Assembly (NCBI GenBank): GCA_015493215.1
Contig: WGDP01000328.1
Location: forward strand, 1-35,032
Source of the DNA: Bacteroidales bacterium
GTDB taxonomy: Bacteria; Bacteroidota; Bacteroidia; Bacteroidales; F082
Direction: 5' to 3'
Length of the DNA: 35,032 bases
The notes below the pieces were generated by a model. It was not told the origin of the DNA and searched no databases. It saw only the letters and a program-made list of their open reading frames with translations. Position numbers and translations under genes: made by a program. Positions 25,518 through 34,740 of this stretch are shown one piece after another. Each line of letters starts with the position of its first letter. Within the stretch, counting starts at the first letter, position 1.

Positions 25518-26666
25518 ATGAAAGCGCTTAGAAAATTTATTGACAAACAAAAACCACACTTTCAAAAAGGAGGAAAATTTCATTGGCTCGAATCAACCTT
25601 CGATGGCCTTGAAACCTTTTTATATGTACCCAATACGGTTACAACAAAAGGTGCCCATATAAGAGACTCAATCGACATGAAACGAACCATGATTGTGGTG
25701 GTGTTGGCTACCCTTCCTGCCCTGTTTTTTGGAATGTGGAATGTGGGCTACCAACACTTTTTATCGTTGGGCGAAACTGCCGGTTTTTGGCAAAACATGG
25801 GTTTTGGTGCCCTAAAAGTAGTCCCCATAATTATTGTGTCGTATGCAGTGGGGCTTGGTATTGAGTTTTATTTTGCCCAGATAAAGGGACACGAAATTAA
25901 CGAAGGTTATCTGGTTACAGGTATGCTTATTCCCTTAATTGTACCACCCGATATTCCATTGTGGATACTGGCCATAGCAGTAGCCTTTGCCGTTATTTTT
26001 GGCAAAGAGGTTTTTGGAGGTACAGGTATGAATGTGGTTAACCCTGCTTTGGTTGCCCGTGCTTTTCTCTTTTTTGCCTACCCGGGTGATATGTCAGGGG
26101 GTAAAGTTTGGATTGCCGAAAAAGCAGACACCTTTTCAGGAGCAACTCCTTTGGGTGATGCACTGGTAGGAAACTTTAAACACCTCCCTTCTGTTTCTGA
26201 TATGTTTATGGGTTATATACCCGGTTCGGTGGGCGAAACTTCAACGCTAATGATTCTAATAGGAGCAGCAATCTTACTATTTACAGGAATCGCCTCGTGG
26301 CGTGTGATGGTTTCTGTTTTTGCCGGCGGTTTTGTTATGGGATTGCTCTTTAACTGGTGGGGTGCCAACGATTATATGGAGCTTCCGGCCTACTACCATC
26401 TGGTAATGGGAGGATTTGCCTTTGGCGCCGTCTTTATGGCTACCGACCCGGTTACCTCGGCACAAACACAACGTGGGAAATATATCTACGGCTTTTTGGT
26501 GGGGATGATTGCCGTACTCATCAGGGTGTTTAACCCCGCCTATCCCGAAGGAATGATGCTTGCCATCCTCCTTATGAATGTATTTGCTCCGCTTATTGAC
26601 CACTATGTGATTGAAGCAAATATCAAAAAACGTTTAAAACGACTTAAAGTTGTTGTTAACAGCTAA
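25518..26666 (+). CDS. nqrB: Na+-translocating NADH:quinone oxidoreductase subunit B
   Basis: A 382-residue multi-helix membrane subunit that houses riboflavin and a covalent FMN. The flavinylation motif SGAT is present in DTFSGATPLGDAL, pointing to Thr210 as the FMN-linked residue. Other family segments include FGKEVFGGTGMNVVNPALVARAF and ATDPVTSAQTQRGKYIYG. ApbE, the flavin transferase needed for attachment, is not encoded in this window. It lies 23 nt after nqrA. Confidence 0.96.
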   Translation: MKALRKFIDKQKPHFQKGGKFHWLESTFDGLETFLYVPNTVTTKGAHIRDSIDMKRTMIVVVLATLPALFFGMWNVGYQHFLSLGETAGFWQNMGFGALKVVPIIIVSYAVGLGIEFYFAQIKGHEINEGYLVTGMLIPLIVPPDIPLWILAIAVAFAVIFGKEVFGGTGMNVVNPALVARAFLFFAYPGDMSGGKVWIAEKADTFSGATPLGDALVGNFKHLPSVSDMFMGYIPGSVGETSTLMILIGAAILLFTGIASWRVMVSVFAGGFVMGLLFNWWGANDYMELPAYYHLVMGGFAFGAVFMATDPVTSAQTQRGKYIYGFLVGMIAVLIRVFNPAYPEGMMLAILLMNVFAPLIDHYVIEANIKKRLKRLKVVVNS

Positions 26667-26677
26667 CAGACAGAATT

Positions 26678-27427
26678 ATGAATAATAGTAACGGATATAT
26701 TTTAAGGTATGCTGCCATTATGGTTATCATTGCAGCTGCTTTGCTCTCTTCCGCGGCCATGCTGCTGAAACCCTTTCAGGAACGTAATATGGCCATCGAA
26801 AAAATGGGTGGCATTCTTGATGCTGCAGGCATCAATGGCATTTCTACTAAGGAGATGATTAAATCGTTTAACAACTACGTTACCGAAGAAGTGGTTATTA
26901 ATCAGGATGGAAAAGTGGTTGAAGAGTACAAAGACGGCCCCAAAGAGAGTGGAAAAGCCTTTTCGCTGGGGTTGAAAGAACAGTTTTATAATAAATCGCA
27001 GGGAAAACCCTACGAATTACCACTCTATATTTTATCAAATGAGGGTAAAACAATCTACATTATTCCTATGCTCGGAACCGGGCTTTGGGGTCCCATTTGG
27101 GGTAACATTGCTCTTAAGGACGACTTGAATACCGTTGTGGGTGTATATTTTGACCACAAAGGCGAAACCCCCGGATTGGGTGCTGAAATTACCACCGATA
27201 AGTTTAAAAAACAGTTTGTCGGAAAAAAAATATTTGACGACAAGGGTAACTTTACCTCCATTGAAGTTGTAAAAGGAGGCGCAAAAAAATTACCTAAAAA
27301 CATGCAAATTCATGGTGTGGATGCCATTTCAGGAGGTACTATTACAAGTAAAGGTGTTGATGCCATGCTGAAAAATGTGTTGGAGAGTTATTTACCCTAT
27401 TTTAAAGAATTAAGAAAAAACAAATAA
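26678..27427 (+). CDS. nqrC: Na+-translocating NADH:quinone oxidoreductase subunit C
   Basis: A 249-residue subunit with one N-terminal membrane helix (about 10-30) and a periplasmic FMN-binding domain. The segment GTGLWGPIWGNIALKDD and HKGETPGLGAEI are typical. The flavinylation motif reads SGGTITS (218-224) instead of the usual SGATxT, so Thr223 is the likely FMN-bound residue. The Gly for Ala change is conservative and may be common in this phylum. It sits 11 nt after nqrB and 3 nt before nqrD. Confidence 0.95.
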   Translation: MNNSNGYILRYAAIMVIIAAALLSSAAMLLKPFQERNMAIEKMGGILDAAGINGISTKEMIKSFNNYVTEEVVINQDGKVVEEYKDGPKESGKAFSLGLKEQFYNKSQGKPYELPLYILSNEGKTIYIIPMLGTGLWGPIWGNIALKDDLNTVVGVYFDHKGETPGLGAEITTDKFKKQFVGKKIFDDKGNFTSIEVVKGGAKKLPKNMQIHGVDAISGGTITSKGVDAMLKNVLESYLPYFKELRKNK

Positions 27428-27430
27428 GAT

Positions 27431-28084
27431 ATGAGCGCAGAGACAAAAGAACGTGAACCATTGTTCTCGGCAAAAAACATGAAGCTGGTTACCAAACCGC
27501 TTAACATGGATAACCCCATTACCGTTCAGGTATTGGGTATTTGTTCGGCTTTGGCTGTTACTGCTAAACTAAAACCCGCCATTGTAATGTCCATATCAGT
27601 GATGGTGGTGTTGGCAGCATCCAATGTTGTTGTTTCGCTGTTACGCAACGGCATCCCGCAACGAATCCGAATCATTGTGCAGCTGGTGGTTATTGCCACC
27701 ATGGTAATTTTGGTCGATCAGGTACTAAAAGCCTTTGTTTACGATATTAGTAAACAGCTGTCGGTATTTGTGGGGCTGATTATTACCAACTGTATTTTAA
27801 TGGGACGCCTCGAAGCGTTTGCCATGGGAAACAAACCCTGGCCGGCTTTTTTAGATGGCATAGGCAATGCCCTGGGATATGGTTTGATACTGGTAATCAT
27901 CGCCTTCTTCCGCGAATTGCTCGGTTCGGGTACTTTGTTCGATTTCAGGGTAATCCCTCAGTCTTTTTACGACCTGGGGTATAAAAACAACGGGTTAATG
28001 ATTTTGCCTCCCATGGCACTTATTACCGTGGGTGTTATCATCTGGATTCAGCGTAACCGTAACCGCGATTTAATTGAAAAATAA
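27431..28084 (+). CDS. nqrD: Na+-translocating NADH:quinone oxidoreductase subunit D
   Basis: A 217-residue, six-helix membrane subunit homologous to NqrE and RnfE. The two half-helix cysteines that help bind the intramembrane iron centre are present: Cys38 in LGICSALAVT and Cys121 in IITNCILMGRLEAFAM. The soluble N-terminal extension of about 25 residues is modest. Confidence 0.95.
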   Translation: MSAETKEREPLFSAKNMKLVTKPLNMDNPITVQVLGICSALAVTAKLKPAIVMSISVMVVLAASNVVVSLLRNGIPQRIRIIVQLVVIATMVILVDQVLKAFVYDISKQLSVFVGLIITNCILMGRLEAFAMGNKPWPAFLDGIGNALGYGLILVIIAFFRELLGSGTLFDFRVIPQSFYDLGYKNNGLMILPPMALITVGVIIWIQRNRNRDLIEK

Positions 28085-28115
28085 AACCTGTCAGTAACGA
28101 TTAAAAAGAAATATT

Positions 28116-28733
28116 ATGCAAGAAATATTTAACATATTTATAAAATCGATTTTTGTTGACAACATGGTGTTTGCCTATTTTTTGGGCATGTGTTCGTACC
28201 TTGCTGTTTCAAAAACGGTTAAAACATCCGTAGGACTGGGAATGGCGGTTGTATTTGTTTTGGGCATTACCGTGCCGGTTGATTATTTGTTAAACGAATA
28301 CATTCTTAAACCCGGTGCTTTGGCTTGGGCAGGTGCCGAATTTGCCGATGTGGATCTTAGCTTTTTAAGCTTCATCATCTTTATTGCCATCATTGCATCC
28401 ATGGTGCAGTTGGTCGAAATGGTTGTTGAAAAATTCTCGCCGTCACTTTATGCCTCTCTCGGTATTTTTCTTCCATTAATTGCTGTTAACTGTGCTATTT
28501 TAGGTGGTTCGCTGTTTATGCAGGAACGCGATTATCAAAGCATCGGACAAGCTACCGCCTTTGGCCTTGGCTCAGGTTTGGGATGGTTTTTAGCCATTGT
28601 GGGCATTGCCGCCATTCGCGAAAAAATACGTTATTCCAATGTACCGCCTGCCTTGCGTGGCCTGGGCATTACTTTTATCATTACCGGACTAATGGGGATT
28701 GCTTTTATGAGCTTCCTCGGAATTAAATTATAA
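28116..28733 (+). CDS. nqrE: Na+-translocating NADH:quinone oxidoreductase subunit E
   Basis: A 205-residue, six-helix membrane subunit paired with NqrD. Cys26 in LGMCSYLAVSKTVKT and Cys126 in AVNCAILGGSLFM supply the other two ligands of the intramembrane iron centre. RnfA is the closest relative, but the presence of nqrA, B, C and F makes this NQR rather than RNF. It lies 31 nt after nqrD. Confidence 0.95.
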   Translation: MQEIFNIFIKSIFVDNMVFAYFLGMCSYLAVSKTVKTSVGLGMAVVFVLGITVPVDYLLNEYILKPGALAWAGAEFADVDLSFLSFIIFIAIIASMVQLVEMVVEKFSPSLYASLGIFLPLIAVNCAILGGSLFMQERDYQSIGQATAFGLGSGLGWFLAIVGIAAIREKIRYSNVPPALRGLGITFIITGLMGIAFMSFLGIKL

Positions 28734-28754
28734 TATTAATAAATCGACGAAAAG

Positions 28755-30017
28755 ATGATTTTACTTCAAATATCAATAGGTATGGTTATCGCCATTAGTA
28801 TTGGTGTTTTCCTTGTTATTACGCTTCTGCTGGTAGGCATTCTGCTTTATGCCAAAAAAAAGCTTACCCCTTCGGGAGAGGTTACCATTAAAATAAACGG
28901 GGAAAAAGAGATTGTTACCGAACCCGGTTCCACACTGCTGTCAACCCTTTCGGCACAAAAAATATTTTTGCCTTCGGCCTGTGGTGGTGGCGGAACATGT
29001 GGGATGTGCCGTTTGCAGGTAATGGATGGCGGTGGTACCATTTTGCCAACTGAAAAAGGCTTTTTTACTCGAAAAGAACAAGCTGCCAACTGGCGCTTGG
29101 GATGTCAGGTAAAGGTGCGTCAGGATATGGAAATAGAAGTGCCTGCCGAGGTATTCGGTATTCAGAAGTGGGAGTGCGAAGTGGTTTCTAATAAAAATGT
29201 GGCTACCTTTATTAAAGAGTTTGTTGTCAGACTTCCGGAGGGAGAGCATCTCAATTTTAAATCAGGAGGTTATATCCAAATTGACGTACCTAAACTGGAA
29301 GTCGATTTTAGCAAGGATATTGATGTGGACGAAGAGTATCGTGCCGACTGGGATCACTTTAACATGTGGAGCCTTAAAATGAAAAATAACGAAGAGCAGT
29401 ACCGTGCTTATTCCATGGCTAACCATCCTGCCGAAGGCGATATTGTAATGCTAAACATACGTATTGCCACACCGCCCTGGGACAGGAAGAAAAATGGTTT
29501 TATGAACGTTAATCCCGGTGTTTGTTCATCGTATATCTTTTCGCGTAAACCCGGTGATAAAGTAATGGTTTCAGGTCCTTATGGCGAGTTTTTTATAAAA
29601 GACACCCAAAACGAAATGATGTTTATTGGCGGGGGTGCCGGTATGGCTCCCATGCGCTCGCATATTTTCGACCAGTTTTTAACTAAAAAAACATCGCGAA
29701 AAGCTACTTTCTGGTATGGTGGCCGCTCCAAAAAAGAGCTGTTTTATGTTGACCAGTTTGAGGCCATTGAAAAAGAGTTCCCCAACTTTAAGTTTTCGGT
29801 TGCTCTTTCCGAACCTTTGCCCGAAGATAACTGGACAGGTTATACAGGCTTTATTCATCAGGTAATTTTTGATAACTATCTTAAAACGCATCCCGAACCT
29901 GAAGAAATTGAATATTACCTTTGCGGCCCGCCCATGATGATTGACGCAGTTAAAAAAATGCTTGACGACCTCGGCGTTCCGCAGGAAAATGTTATGTTCG
30001 ACGACTTTGGAAGTTAA
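28755..30017 (+). CDS. nqrF: Na+-translocating NADH:quinone oxidoreductase subunit F
   Basis: A 420-residue NADH-oxidising entry subunit. Order of parts: membrane anchor (about 5-33); 2Fe-2S ferredoxin domain with Cys76, Cys82, Cys85 and Cys117 ([10 protein letters not shown] plus GCQVKV); FAD-binding domain with RAYSMANHP (217-225); NADH-binding domain with [11 protein letters not shown] (292-302) and LCGPPMM (Cys390). All cofactor motifs are intact. It is the last gene of the operon and is followed by a hairpin terminator. Confidence 0.97.
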   Translation: MILLQISIGMVIAISIGVFLVITLLLVGILLYAKKKLTPSGEVTIKINGEKEIVTEPGSTLLSTLSAQKIFLPSACGGGGTCGMCRLQVMDGGGTILPTEKGFFTRKEQAANWRLGCQVKVRQDMEIEVPAEVFGIQKWECEVVSNKNVATFIKEFVVRLPEGEHLNFKSGGYIQIDVPKLEVDFSKDIDVDEEYRADWDHFNMWSLKMKNNEEQYRAYSMANHPAEGDIVMLNIRIATPPWDRKKNGFMNVNPGVCSSYIFSRKPGDKVMVSGPYGEFFIKDTQNEMMFIGGGAGMAPMRSHIFDQFLTKKTSRKATFWYGGRSKKELFYVDQFEAIEKEFPNFKFSVALSEPLPEDNWTGYTGFIHQVIFDNYLKTHPEPEEIEYYLCGPPMMIDAVKKMLDDLGVPQENVMFDDFGS

Positions 30018-30074
30018 GAGGAGACAGTCACGAATGAGTTAGCCGCTCTTTGTTTTCAATATTTTAGTTTATCT

Positions 30075-30172
30075 CAACAAGCTCGTTCAGGTTTGCCTGC
30101 CCGTCCGGTTAGGCGGGTAACCTGAACGATAATTTTTTTTAGAAGCCACCCACAACAAGCTCATTCGGATTT
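30075..30172. repeat. Imperfect direct repeat flanking the nqr terminator
   Basis: The 20-nt stretches 30075-30094 and 30153-30172 both begin CAACAAGCTC and match at 17 of 20 positions, 78 nt apart. The first copy forms the left arm of the terminator hairpin. Confidence 0.5.
30084..30140 (+). terminator. Intrinsic terminator of the nqr operon, built on a REP-like element (copy B)
   Basis: CGTTCAGGTT (30084-30093) and AACCTGAACG (30119-30128) form a perfect 10-bp outer stem. Within it lies 30096-30117, matching 21 of 22 bases of the repeat at 13309-13330. Eight T residues follow at 30133-30140. It lies 66 nt after the nqrF stop and suits rho-independent termination. Confidence 0.8.
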
Positions 30173-30199
30173 TCCATATAATACTTTATCTTTACACCC

Positions 30200-30706
30200 A
30201 TGTATGCAACAGGTGTAAAGCTGCTAAGCAAATATTTAAAAAAGAAGGTAATCTTTAAATACGGCTTTAATCTCGCTCCCATGTACCGGCGAACCAACGG
30301 GAGGGTGATTTTTGTTTCGGATGACTTAATGACCATCGACATTAAAATCCCTTTGAATTTTAAAAACAGAAATTATGTGGGTAGCATGTTTGGCGGCAGT
30401 ATTTCATCGGCTACCGATCCTGTTTTTATGGTTCAACTGATAAATATTTTGGGCGATGACTATGTTGTTTGGGACAAAGAAGCCACCATTAATTTTAAAA
30501 GACCCGCAAAGGAAACCGCTTTTGCCAGTTTTACTTTTACCCCTGATGAGATTGATACGATTAAAACGGATGTTGCTGCAAATAAAGCAATTAATGTGGT
30601 GAAGCAGGTAAACATTACCGATAAAAACAGGAAAGTAGTTTTTGCCAAATTAACAAAGACCATTTATGTTGCTGATAAGGAATTTTACAAGGCAAAACGG
30701 AGATAG
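30200..30706 (+). CDS. DUF4442 hotdog-fold protein (possible acyl-CoA thioesterase relative)
   Basis: A 168-residue soluble protein with the DUF4442 pattern. An N-terminal helix (KLLSKYLKKKVIFKYGFNLAPMYRRT) precedes strands VIFVSDDLMTIDIKIPL, the segment RNYVGSMFGGSISSATDPVFMVQLINILGDDYVVWDKEATINFKRPA, and a C-terminal beta sheet. Hotdog-fold relatives hydrolyse or bind acyl-CoA thioesters; no activity is proven for this family member. TATCTTTACACCC immediately precedes the ATG and resembles a -7 element, so the mRNA may be nearly leaderless. It is a single gene between the nqr terminator and a convergent TPR gene. Confidence 0.85.
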   Translation: MYATGVKLLSKYLKKKVIFKYGFNLAPMYRRTNGRVIFVSDDLMTIDIKIPLNFKNRNYVGSMFGGSISSATDPVFMVQLINILGDDYVVWDKEATINFKRPAKETAFASFTFTPDEIDTIKTDVAANKAINVVKQVNITDKNRKVVFAKLTKTIYVADKEFYKAKRR

Positions 30707-30768
30707 AGATTTCGAAATGCATGTATTCAAAGTATAAAAAATAAAAGTCAGTGCTAATATTTAATCGG

Positions 30769-32655
30769 CTATTGCTTTTTTTCATTAAGCTTCCGGTACA
30801 GTGTACGCGATTGTGTTGAAAAAATACTCTCCGGATAGTCCTTCATCAGCTTTAAATAAAGTGACGATGCCTTTTTGATATCAGAGAAATATTTTCTGCT
30901 TATCTCTGCACTGTAAAACAGGGCATTGTCGGCTTTAATGCTTTCGGGAAATTGTGTGTAAAGAGCTGTGTAAAGCGAATCGGCTATTTGAAATTTCTTT
31001 TCCTGTTCGTAAACAGAAGCCTCTTTGTAAAGTTTAAACTCGCTTCCTGTGGTGTTGATGGTATTGTCTTCTATTTTCGACAGAAAAATAAGCGCCGAAT
31101 CGGGTTTGTGCTGAAATATATATTGGTCGGCGGCAGCAAACAACCGTAAAGTAAAACCAAGGGTGTCTTCTTCAAGCATATCTTTAATAAATAGCGAAAG
31201 CTCAAGGGCATCGTTGGCAATAAATTTTGAGGTTGCACCCTTTAATATGTCAAGGCGGGTTTTGGCCCACTCAAACTCTCCTTTGTAATAAAATATACGT
31301 GCATTTCGAAATTTTGCTTCGTAACCGAGCGGGTTGTTTCCGAGGTCGTGCTCCACCTGTGAATAAAGCAGCGATGCATCCCAAAACTTTCCGGTAAACG
31401 CCAATATATCAGCAAGCTCCATTTTTAAGACAGCCTTACTTTCGGGCTTCATGGGTATATCAATTGCTTTGTTAAGAAGGTTGATTGCCTGGGCACTTTG
31501 GTTTAGTTTAAATGCCTTGATGTCAGCAAGGTTTTTTACAATGTTGGCGGTGTTCCGGTTGACTCCCAGTTTCTCGATGGCACGGCTTCCGATTTTGTCC
31601 AGTTCAGCCCACTGGTCGGTTTTGCTGTCCGGATTGTTTTCAGCCAGCTTTATTTTTGAAGAAAAATAACCATCGTAACTTTCAATATAGTACGGATTAT
31701 CCTCTTTCTTCTTGATTAGGTATTCAAAACCTTCGGAAGCAATTTTATAGTTATCGTTTGAAAAGGCTATTTCGGCCACTTTGTAAACCGCCTCCTCCTG
31801 CCCGCGATATCTCCTGTCGATGGATTTTGCCTGACGAAGTGCCAGCGAAAAGTCCTTTGTTTGAAGCGAATACCACATTAGCAGCTCGGCATATTGCATG
31901 TTTTCGGGGTCAGCCTGTGCTTTGGTTAGTATCTTTTCCTTAAAAGTTTTCGACAAATTATTGTCCACGTCCATTACCAACAGGTTTTGAATGTTGTTTT
32001 CAACCCTTTTTAAATCGTTGGGGTTTTCGTCAAGTTGGGCAATAAGTGCGTCAAACATTTTACCGTAGTTGCCGGTATAGCGATATGCCGTGGCAATTTC
32101 CATGTTGTAACGATAGTTTCCGAGGTTGTATTTTCTGGCCTTTTCATACACTTTCAATGCGGCATCGCTAAAGCCTTTCGATAGTAAAATATTGGCTGTG
32201 TTTATGATTAAATTGCGGTTATTTGGCAGATTATCAATAAGTTTATTAATGATTCTATCGGACTTTTTGTCCACTCCTTCCAGCGAGTAAACGTAGGCCA
32301 AATCAATACTGTAGCGTACATTTTGCGAAGAAATCCGGATTTGTTTTTTACTCAGCTTTTCAGCCTCTTTGTATTTTTTTAAGTAGATTAGGCTGTTGAA
32401 ATAATAGGTGTAATAACTGTAGCGTTTTTCTTTATTATACAACTCGCCATATAATTGTGCTGCTTTTTCGTAATTACCCCGATAATAATAGGATCGGGCA
32501 AGGCTCTCTTTCGAAGGCGTTTTCAGCTTAAGCGGATTTCCGTTGCTTTGAATGGAAACCGGCTTGTTTTGTGCCACTACTATTGCCGGTGACAATAGCA
32601 AGCCTGTCAGTATGAAAATCAGTGTAATATATAGGCGAATAGAGGTCAAAAGCAA
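30769..32655 (-). CDS. Secreted tetratricopeptide-repeat protein
   Basis: A 628-residue exported protein. A hydrophobic N-terminus (SIRLYITLIFILTGLLLSPAIVVAQ) acts as signal peptide. The rest is helical TPR repeats, for example ARSYYYRGNYEKAAQLYGELYN, AALKVYEKARKY and the C-terminal SLYTALYTQFPESIKADNALFYSAEISRKYF. It probably scaffolds envelope protein complexes, but no partner can be named. There is no ATG that keeps the signal peptide: the frame begins with TTG directly after the serS TAG stop, in the same reading frame. Reinitiation at that TTG, or at the TTG two codons later, is the likely start. Confidence 0.85.
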   Translation of the reverse strand: MLLTSIRLYITLIFILTGLLLSPAIVVAQNKPVSIQSNGNPLKLKTPSKESLARSYYYRGNYEKAAQLYGELYNKEKRYSYYTYYFNSLIYLKKYKEAEKLSKKQIRISSQNVRYSIDLAYVYSLEGVDKKSDRIINKLIDNLPNNRNLIINTANILLSKGFSDAALKVYEKARKYNLGNYRYNMEIATAYRYTGNYGKMFDALIAQLDENPNDLKRVENNIQNLLVMDVDNNLSKTFKEKILTKAQADPENMQYAELLMWYSLQTKDFSLALRQAKSIDRRYRGQEEAVYKVAEIAFSNDNYKIASEGFEYLIKKKEDNPYYIESYDGYFSSKIKLAENNPDSKTDQWAELDKIGSRAIEKLGVNRNTANIVKNLADIKAFKLNQSAQAINLLNKAIDIPMKPESKAVLKMELADILAFTGKFWDASLLYSQVEHDLGNNPLGYEAKFRNARIFYYKGEFEWAKTRLDILKGATSKFIANDALELSLFIKDMLEEDTLGFTLRLFAAADQYIFQHKPDSALIFLSKIEDNTINTTGSEFKLYKEASVYEQEKKFQIADSLYTALYTQFPESIKADNALFYSAEISRKYFSDIKKASSLYLKLMKDYPESIFSTQSRTLYRKLNEKKQ

Positions 32656-33927
32656 CTATTTTATCATGTCGAATCCGGTGTAGCGCTGTAATGCTTTCGG
32701 AATTTTAATTCCTTGGGGAGTTTGATTGTTTTCCAAAAGCGAAGCAACAATACGTGGAAGAGCAAGGGCGCTTCCGTTAAGGGTGTGTGCCAACCGGGTT
32801 TTTCCGTTTTTATCTTTAAATCGCAACTTCATTCTGTTGGCTTGATAACTCTCAAAATTGGATACCGAGCTAACTTCGAGCCAGCGTTTTTGAGCGCCCG
32901 AGTAAGTTTCAAAATCAAACGTAAGTGCCGAAGTAAAGCTCAGGTCGCCACCACACAGACGAAGTATTCTAAAAGGAAGCTCAAGCTTTCGTAACAGATT
33001 GGCTACGTGCTCTTTCATGGTTTCAAGCGTATCGTATGAGTTGTCTGGATGTTCAATTTGTACAATCTCAACTTTATCAAATTGGTGTAGTCTGTTTAAC
33101 CCTCTTACATCTTTGCCGTACGATCCGGCTTCGCGCCTGAAACAGTTGGAGTAGGCAACGTTTTTAATGGGAAAATCCGATTCTTTTAAAATAACATCGC
33201 GATAAATATTGGTAATAGGCACTTCTGCCGTGGGAATAAGGTACAGGTTGTCTTCGTTGACAAAATACATTTGCCCCTCTTTATCAGGTAATTGTCCCGT
33301 GCCAAAACCCGAGTCTTCGTTTATCAGCAAGGGTGGTTGATATTCAAGATATCCGGCTGCAATGGCTTCGTCGAGAAAGAAATTAATCAAAGCACGCTGC
33401 AATCTGGCACCTTGTCCTCTGTAAAATGGAAATCCTGCACCGGTAACTTTACTTCCCAAATCAAAGTCGATAATTTTGTATTTGGCCGCCAATTCCCAGT
33501 GGGGAAGGGCATCGTCGGGAAGATTGGGTAATTTACCCTCTTCAAATACCGTTTCATTGTCCTGGTCAGAGTTGCCACGGGGTACCGACTCATGTGGAAT
33601 ATTGGGCAATTCAACAATTTTTTTGTTAAGCAATGTTGCGGTTTCGGTAAGCTTTGCCGAAAGTAGTTTCGATTGCTCTTTCAATTCAACCGACCTGCTT
33701 TTTGCTGCTTCGGCTTTATCGGCTTCACCCGATTTGTATAGTTGGCCGATGGATTTGGAAATCCGGTTGGCTTCGGCCAGCACGTTGTCCAACTCGCTTT
33801 GGGTGTTTCGCCTGATTTTGTCCAAATCAATAATTTCGTTTAACAGTCCGGTGGCGTCAAAATTTTTAACCGATAAACGCTCGGCCACAAAATCTTTTTT
33901 ATCTCTGATTAATTGTAATGAAAGCAT
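32656..33927 (-). CDS. serS: Seryl-tRNA synthetase
   Basis: A 423-residue class IIa aminoacyl-tRNA synthetase charging tRNA-Ser. The N-terminal coiled-coil arm that contacts the tRNA spans about 27-108. Motifs of the catalytic core are intact: TAEVPITN (233-240), motif 2 with FRREAGSYGKDVRGLNRLHQF (from residue 263; the arginines bind ATP), and motif 3 NGSALALPR (384-392). It has its own promoter-like element. The TPR gene follows with no spacer. Confidence 0.98.
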   Translation of the reverse strand: MLSLQLIRDKKDFVAERLSVKNFDATGLLNEIIDLDKIRRNTQSELDNVLAEANRISKSIGQLYKSGEADKAEAAKSRSVELKEQSKLLSAKLTETATLLNKKIVELPNIPHESVPRGNSDQDNETVFEEGKLPNLPDDALPHWELAAKYKIIDFDLGSKVTGAGFPFYRGQGARLQRALINFFLDEAIAAGYLEYQPPLLINEDSGFGTGQLPDKEGQMYFVNEDNLYLIPTAEVPITNIYRDVILKESDFPIKNVAYSNCFRREAGSYGKDVRGLNRLHQFDKVEIVQIEHPDNSYDTLETMKEHVANLLRKLELPFRILRLCGGDLSFTSALTFDFETYSGAQKRWLEVSSVSNFESYQANRMKLRFKDKNGKTRLAHTLNGSALALPRIVASLLENNQTPQGIKIPKALQRYTGFDMIK

Positions 33928-33943
33928 AATAAACTATTTTTTG

Positions 33944-33951
33944 CAAAGGTA
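33944..33951 (-). promoter_or_regulatory. Candidate -7 element of the serS promoter
   Basis: On the minus strand TACCTTTG is an exact TAnnTTTG match, with TTT 20 nt upstream. It lies 16 nt before the serS ATG, giving a very short leader, and just downstream of the rplU-rpmA terminator. Confidence 0.55.
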
Positions 33952-33971
33952 AGTTTTGTTACGGATTACCG

Positions 33972-34008
33972 AAAATAAAAAAACCCGAAACACAAAGTGA
34001 ATCGGGTT
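33972..34008 (-). terminator. Intrinsic terminator of rplU-rpmA
   Basis: On the minus strand AACCCGA (complement of 34002-34008) and TCGGGTT (complement of 33982-33988) form a 7-bp stem. The stem runs into a T-rich tail (complement of the A-run 33972-33983). It begins 26 nt after the rpmA stop. Confidence 0.75.
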
Positions 34009-34034
34009 AATATTCGGAAATTCTAACTTATCAA

Positions 34035-34319
34035 CTAATTATTTTCAGCTTCTTTTTCTTTGGCCTCGAAAGGCATCACGCTTACGTATGATTTGTCGTT
34101 TCTTCTTTTACGATATTCAACTACACCATCGGTAAGAGCGAACAGCGTATGGTCTTTTCCCATGCCAACGTTAAGGCCGGGATTGTGGGTGGTGCCTCTT
34201 TGTCTGACGATAATATTGCCTGCTTTGGCAAACTGACCGCCGTAAATTTTAACACCTAATCTTTTACTTTCCGATTCGCGACCATTGTGCGAACTACCCA
34301 TTCCTTTTTTATGAGCCAT
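34035..34319 (-). CDS. rpmA: 50S ribosomal protein L27
   Basis: A 94-residue ribosomal protein near the peptidyl transferase centre. It starts [24 protein letters not shown], without the cleavable N-terminal extension found in Firmicutes L27, and contains [23 protein letters not shown]. The order rplU-rpmA is the conserved bacterial arrangement; 37 nt separate the two genes. Confidence 0.98.
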   Translation of the reverse strand: MAHKKGMGSSHNGRESESKRLGVKIYGGQFAKAGNIIVRQRGTTHNPGLNVGMGKDHTLFALTDGVVEYRKRRNDKSYVSVMPFEAKEKEAENN

Positions 34320-34356
34320 TTTTCCTGATTTTAGTTCCGCTAAATACGGATATAAA

Positions 34357-34668
34357 TTAAACAGTTATTTTTTCAATGAGAACTTTACTTAAGTCCTGAC
34401 GGTGACCATTCTGCTTTTGGTATCCTTTTCTCCGTTTCTTTTTAAAGACCAGTATTTTGTCTCCTCTGAGATGCGAAACTATTTTACCATCTATTTTAGC
34501 ACCTTCAACTACAGGGGCGCCAACTTTAACAGAACCTTCGTTGTCAACCAACAGCACTTTATCAAATTCAACTTTAGCACCTTCTTCACCATTCAGCCTG
34601 TGAACAAACACCTCTTGACCCTGCTCAACTTTAAACTGCTGTCCGGCTATTTCAACTATTGCGTACAT
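34357..34668 (-). CDS. rplU: 50S ribosomal protein L21
   Basis: A 103-residue ribosomal protein. It begins [18 protein letters not shown] and contains the C-terminal RNA-binding motif [16 protein letters not shown]. It is the first gene of a two-gene ribosomal operon with a clear promoter ahead and a terminator behind. Confidence 0.98.
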   Translation of the reverse strand: MYAIVEIAGQQFKVEQGQEVFVHRLNGEEGAKVEFDKVLLVDNEGSVKVGAPVVEGAKIDGKIVSHLRGDKILVFKKKRRKGYQKQNGHRQDLSKVLIEKITV

Positions 34669-34708
34669 TACTAAGTTCTTTTAATTATTGCTTACGATTT
34701 TGGAGGTG

Positions 34709-34737
34709 CAAAAATAGAAAAAAAATCTTATCCGCAA
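34709..34737 (-). promoter_or_regulatory. Promoter of rplU-rpmA
   Basis: On the minus strand TTG (complement of 34735-34737), 18 nt, then TATTTTTG (complement of 34709-34716), an exact -7 consensus match. Reading TTT instead gives a 19-nt spacer. Transcription would start near 34702, giving a leader of about 33 nt before rplU. Confidence 0.65.
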
Positions 34738-34740
34738 ACT

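Noticed and set aside
28116-30017. Reading the second redox operon as RNF
   Set aside because: nqrA, the NqrF-type NADH/FAD/2Fe-2S subunit and the NqrB flavinylation motif are present, and there is no RnfB or RnfC; it is NQR.
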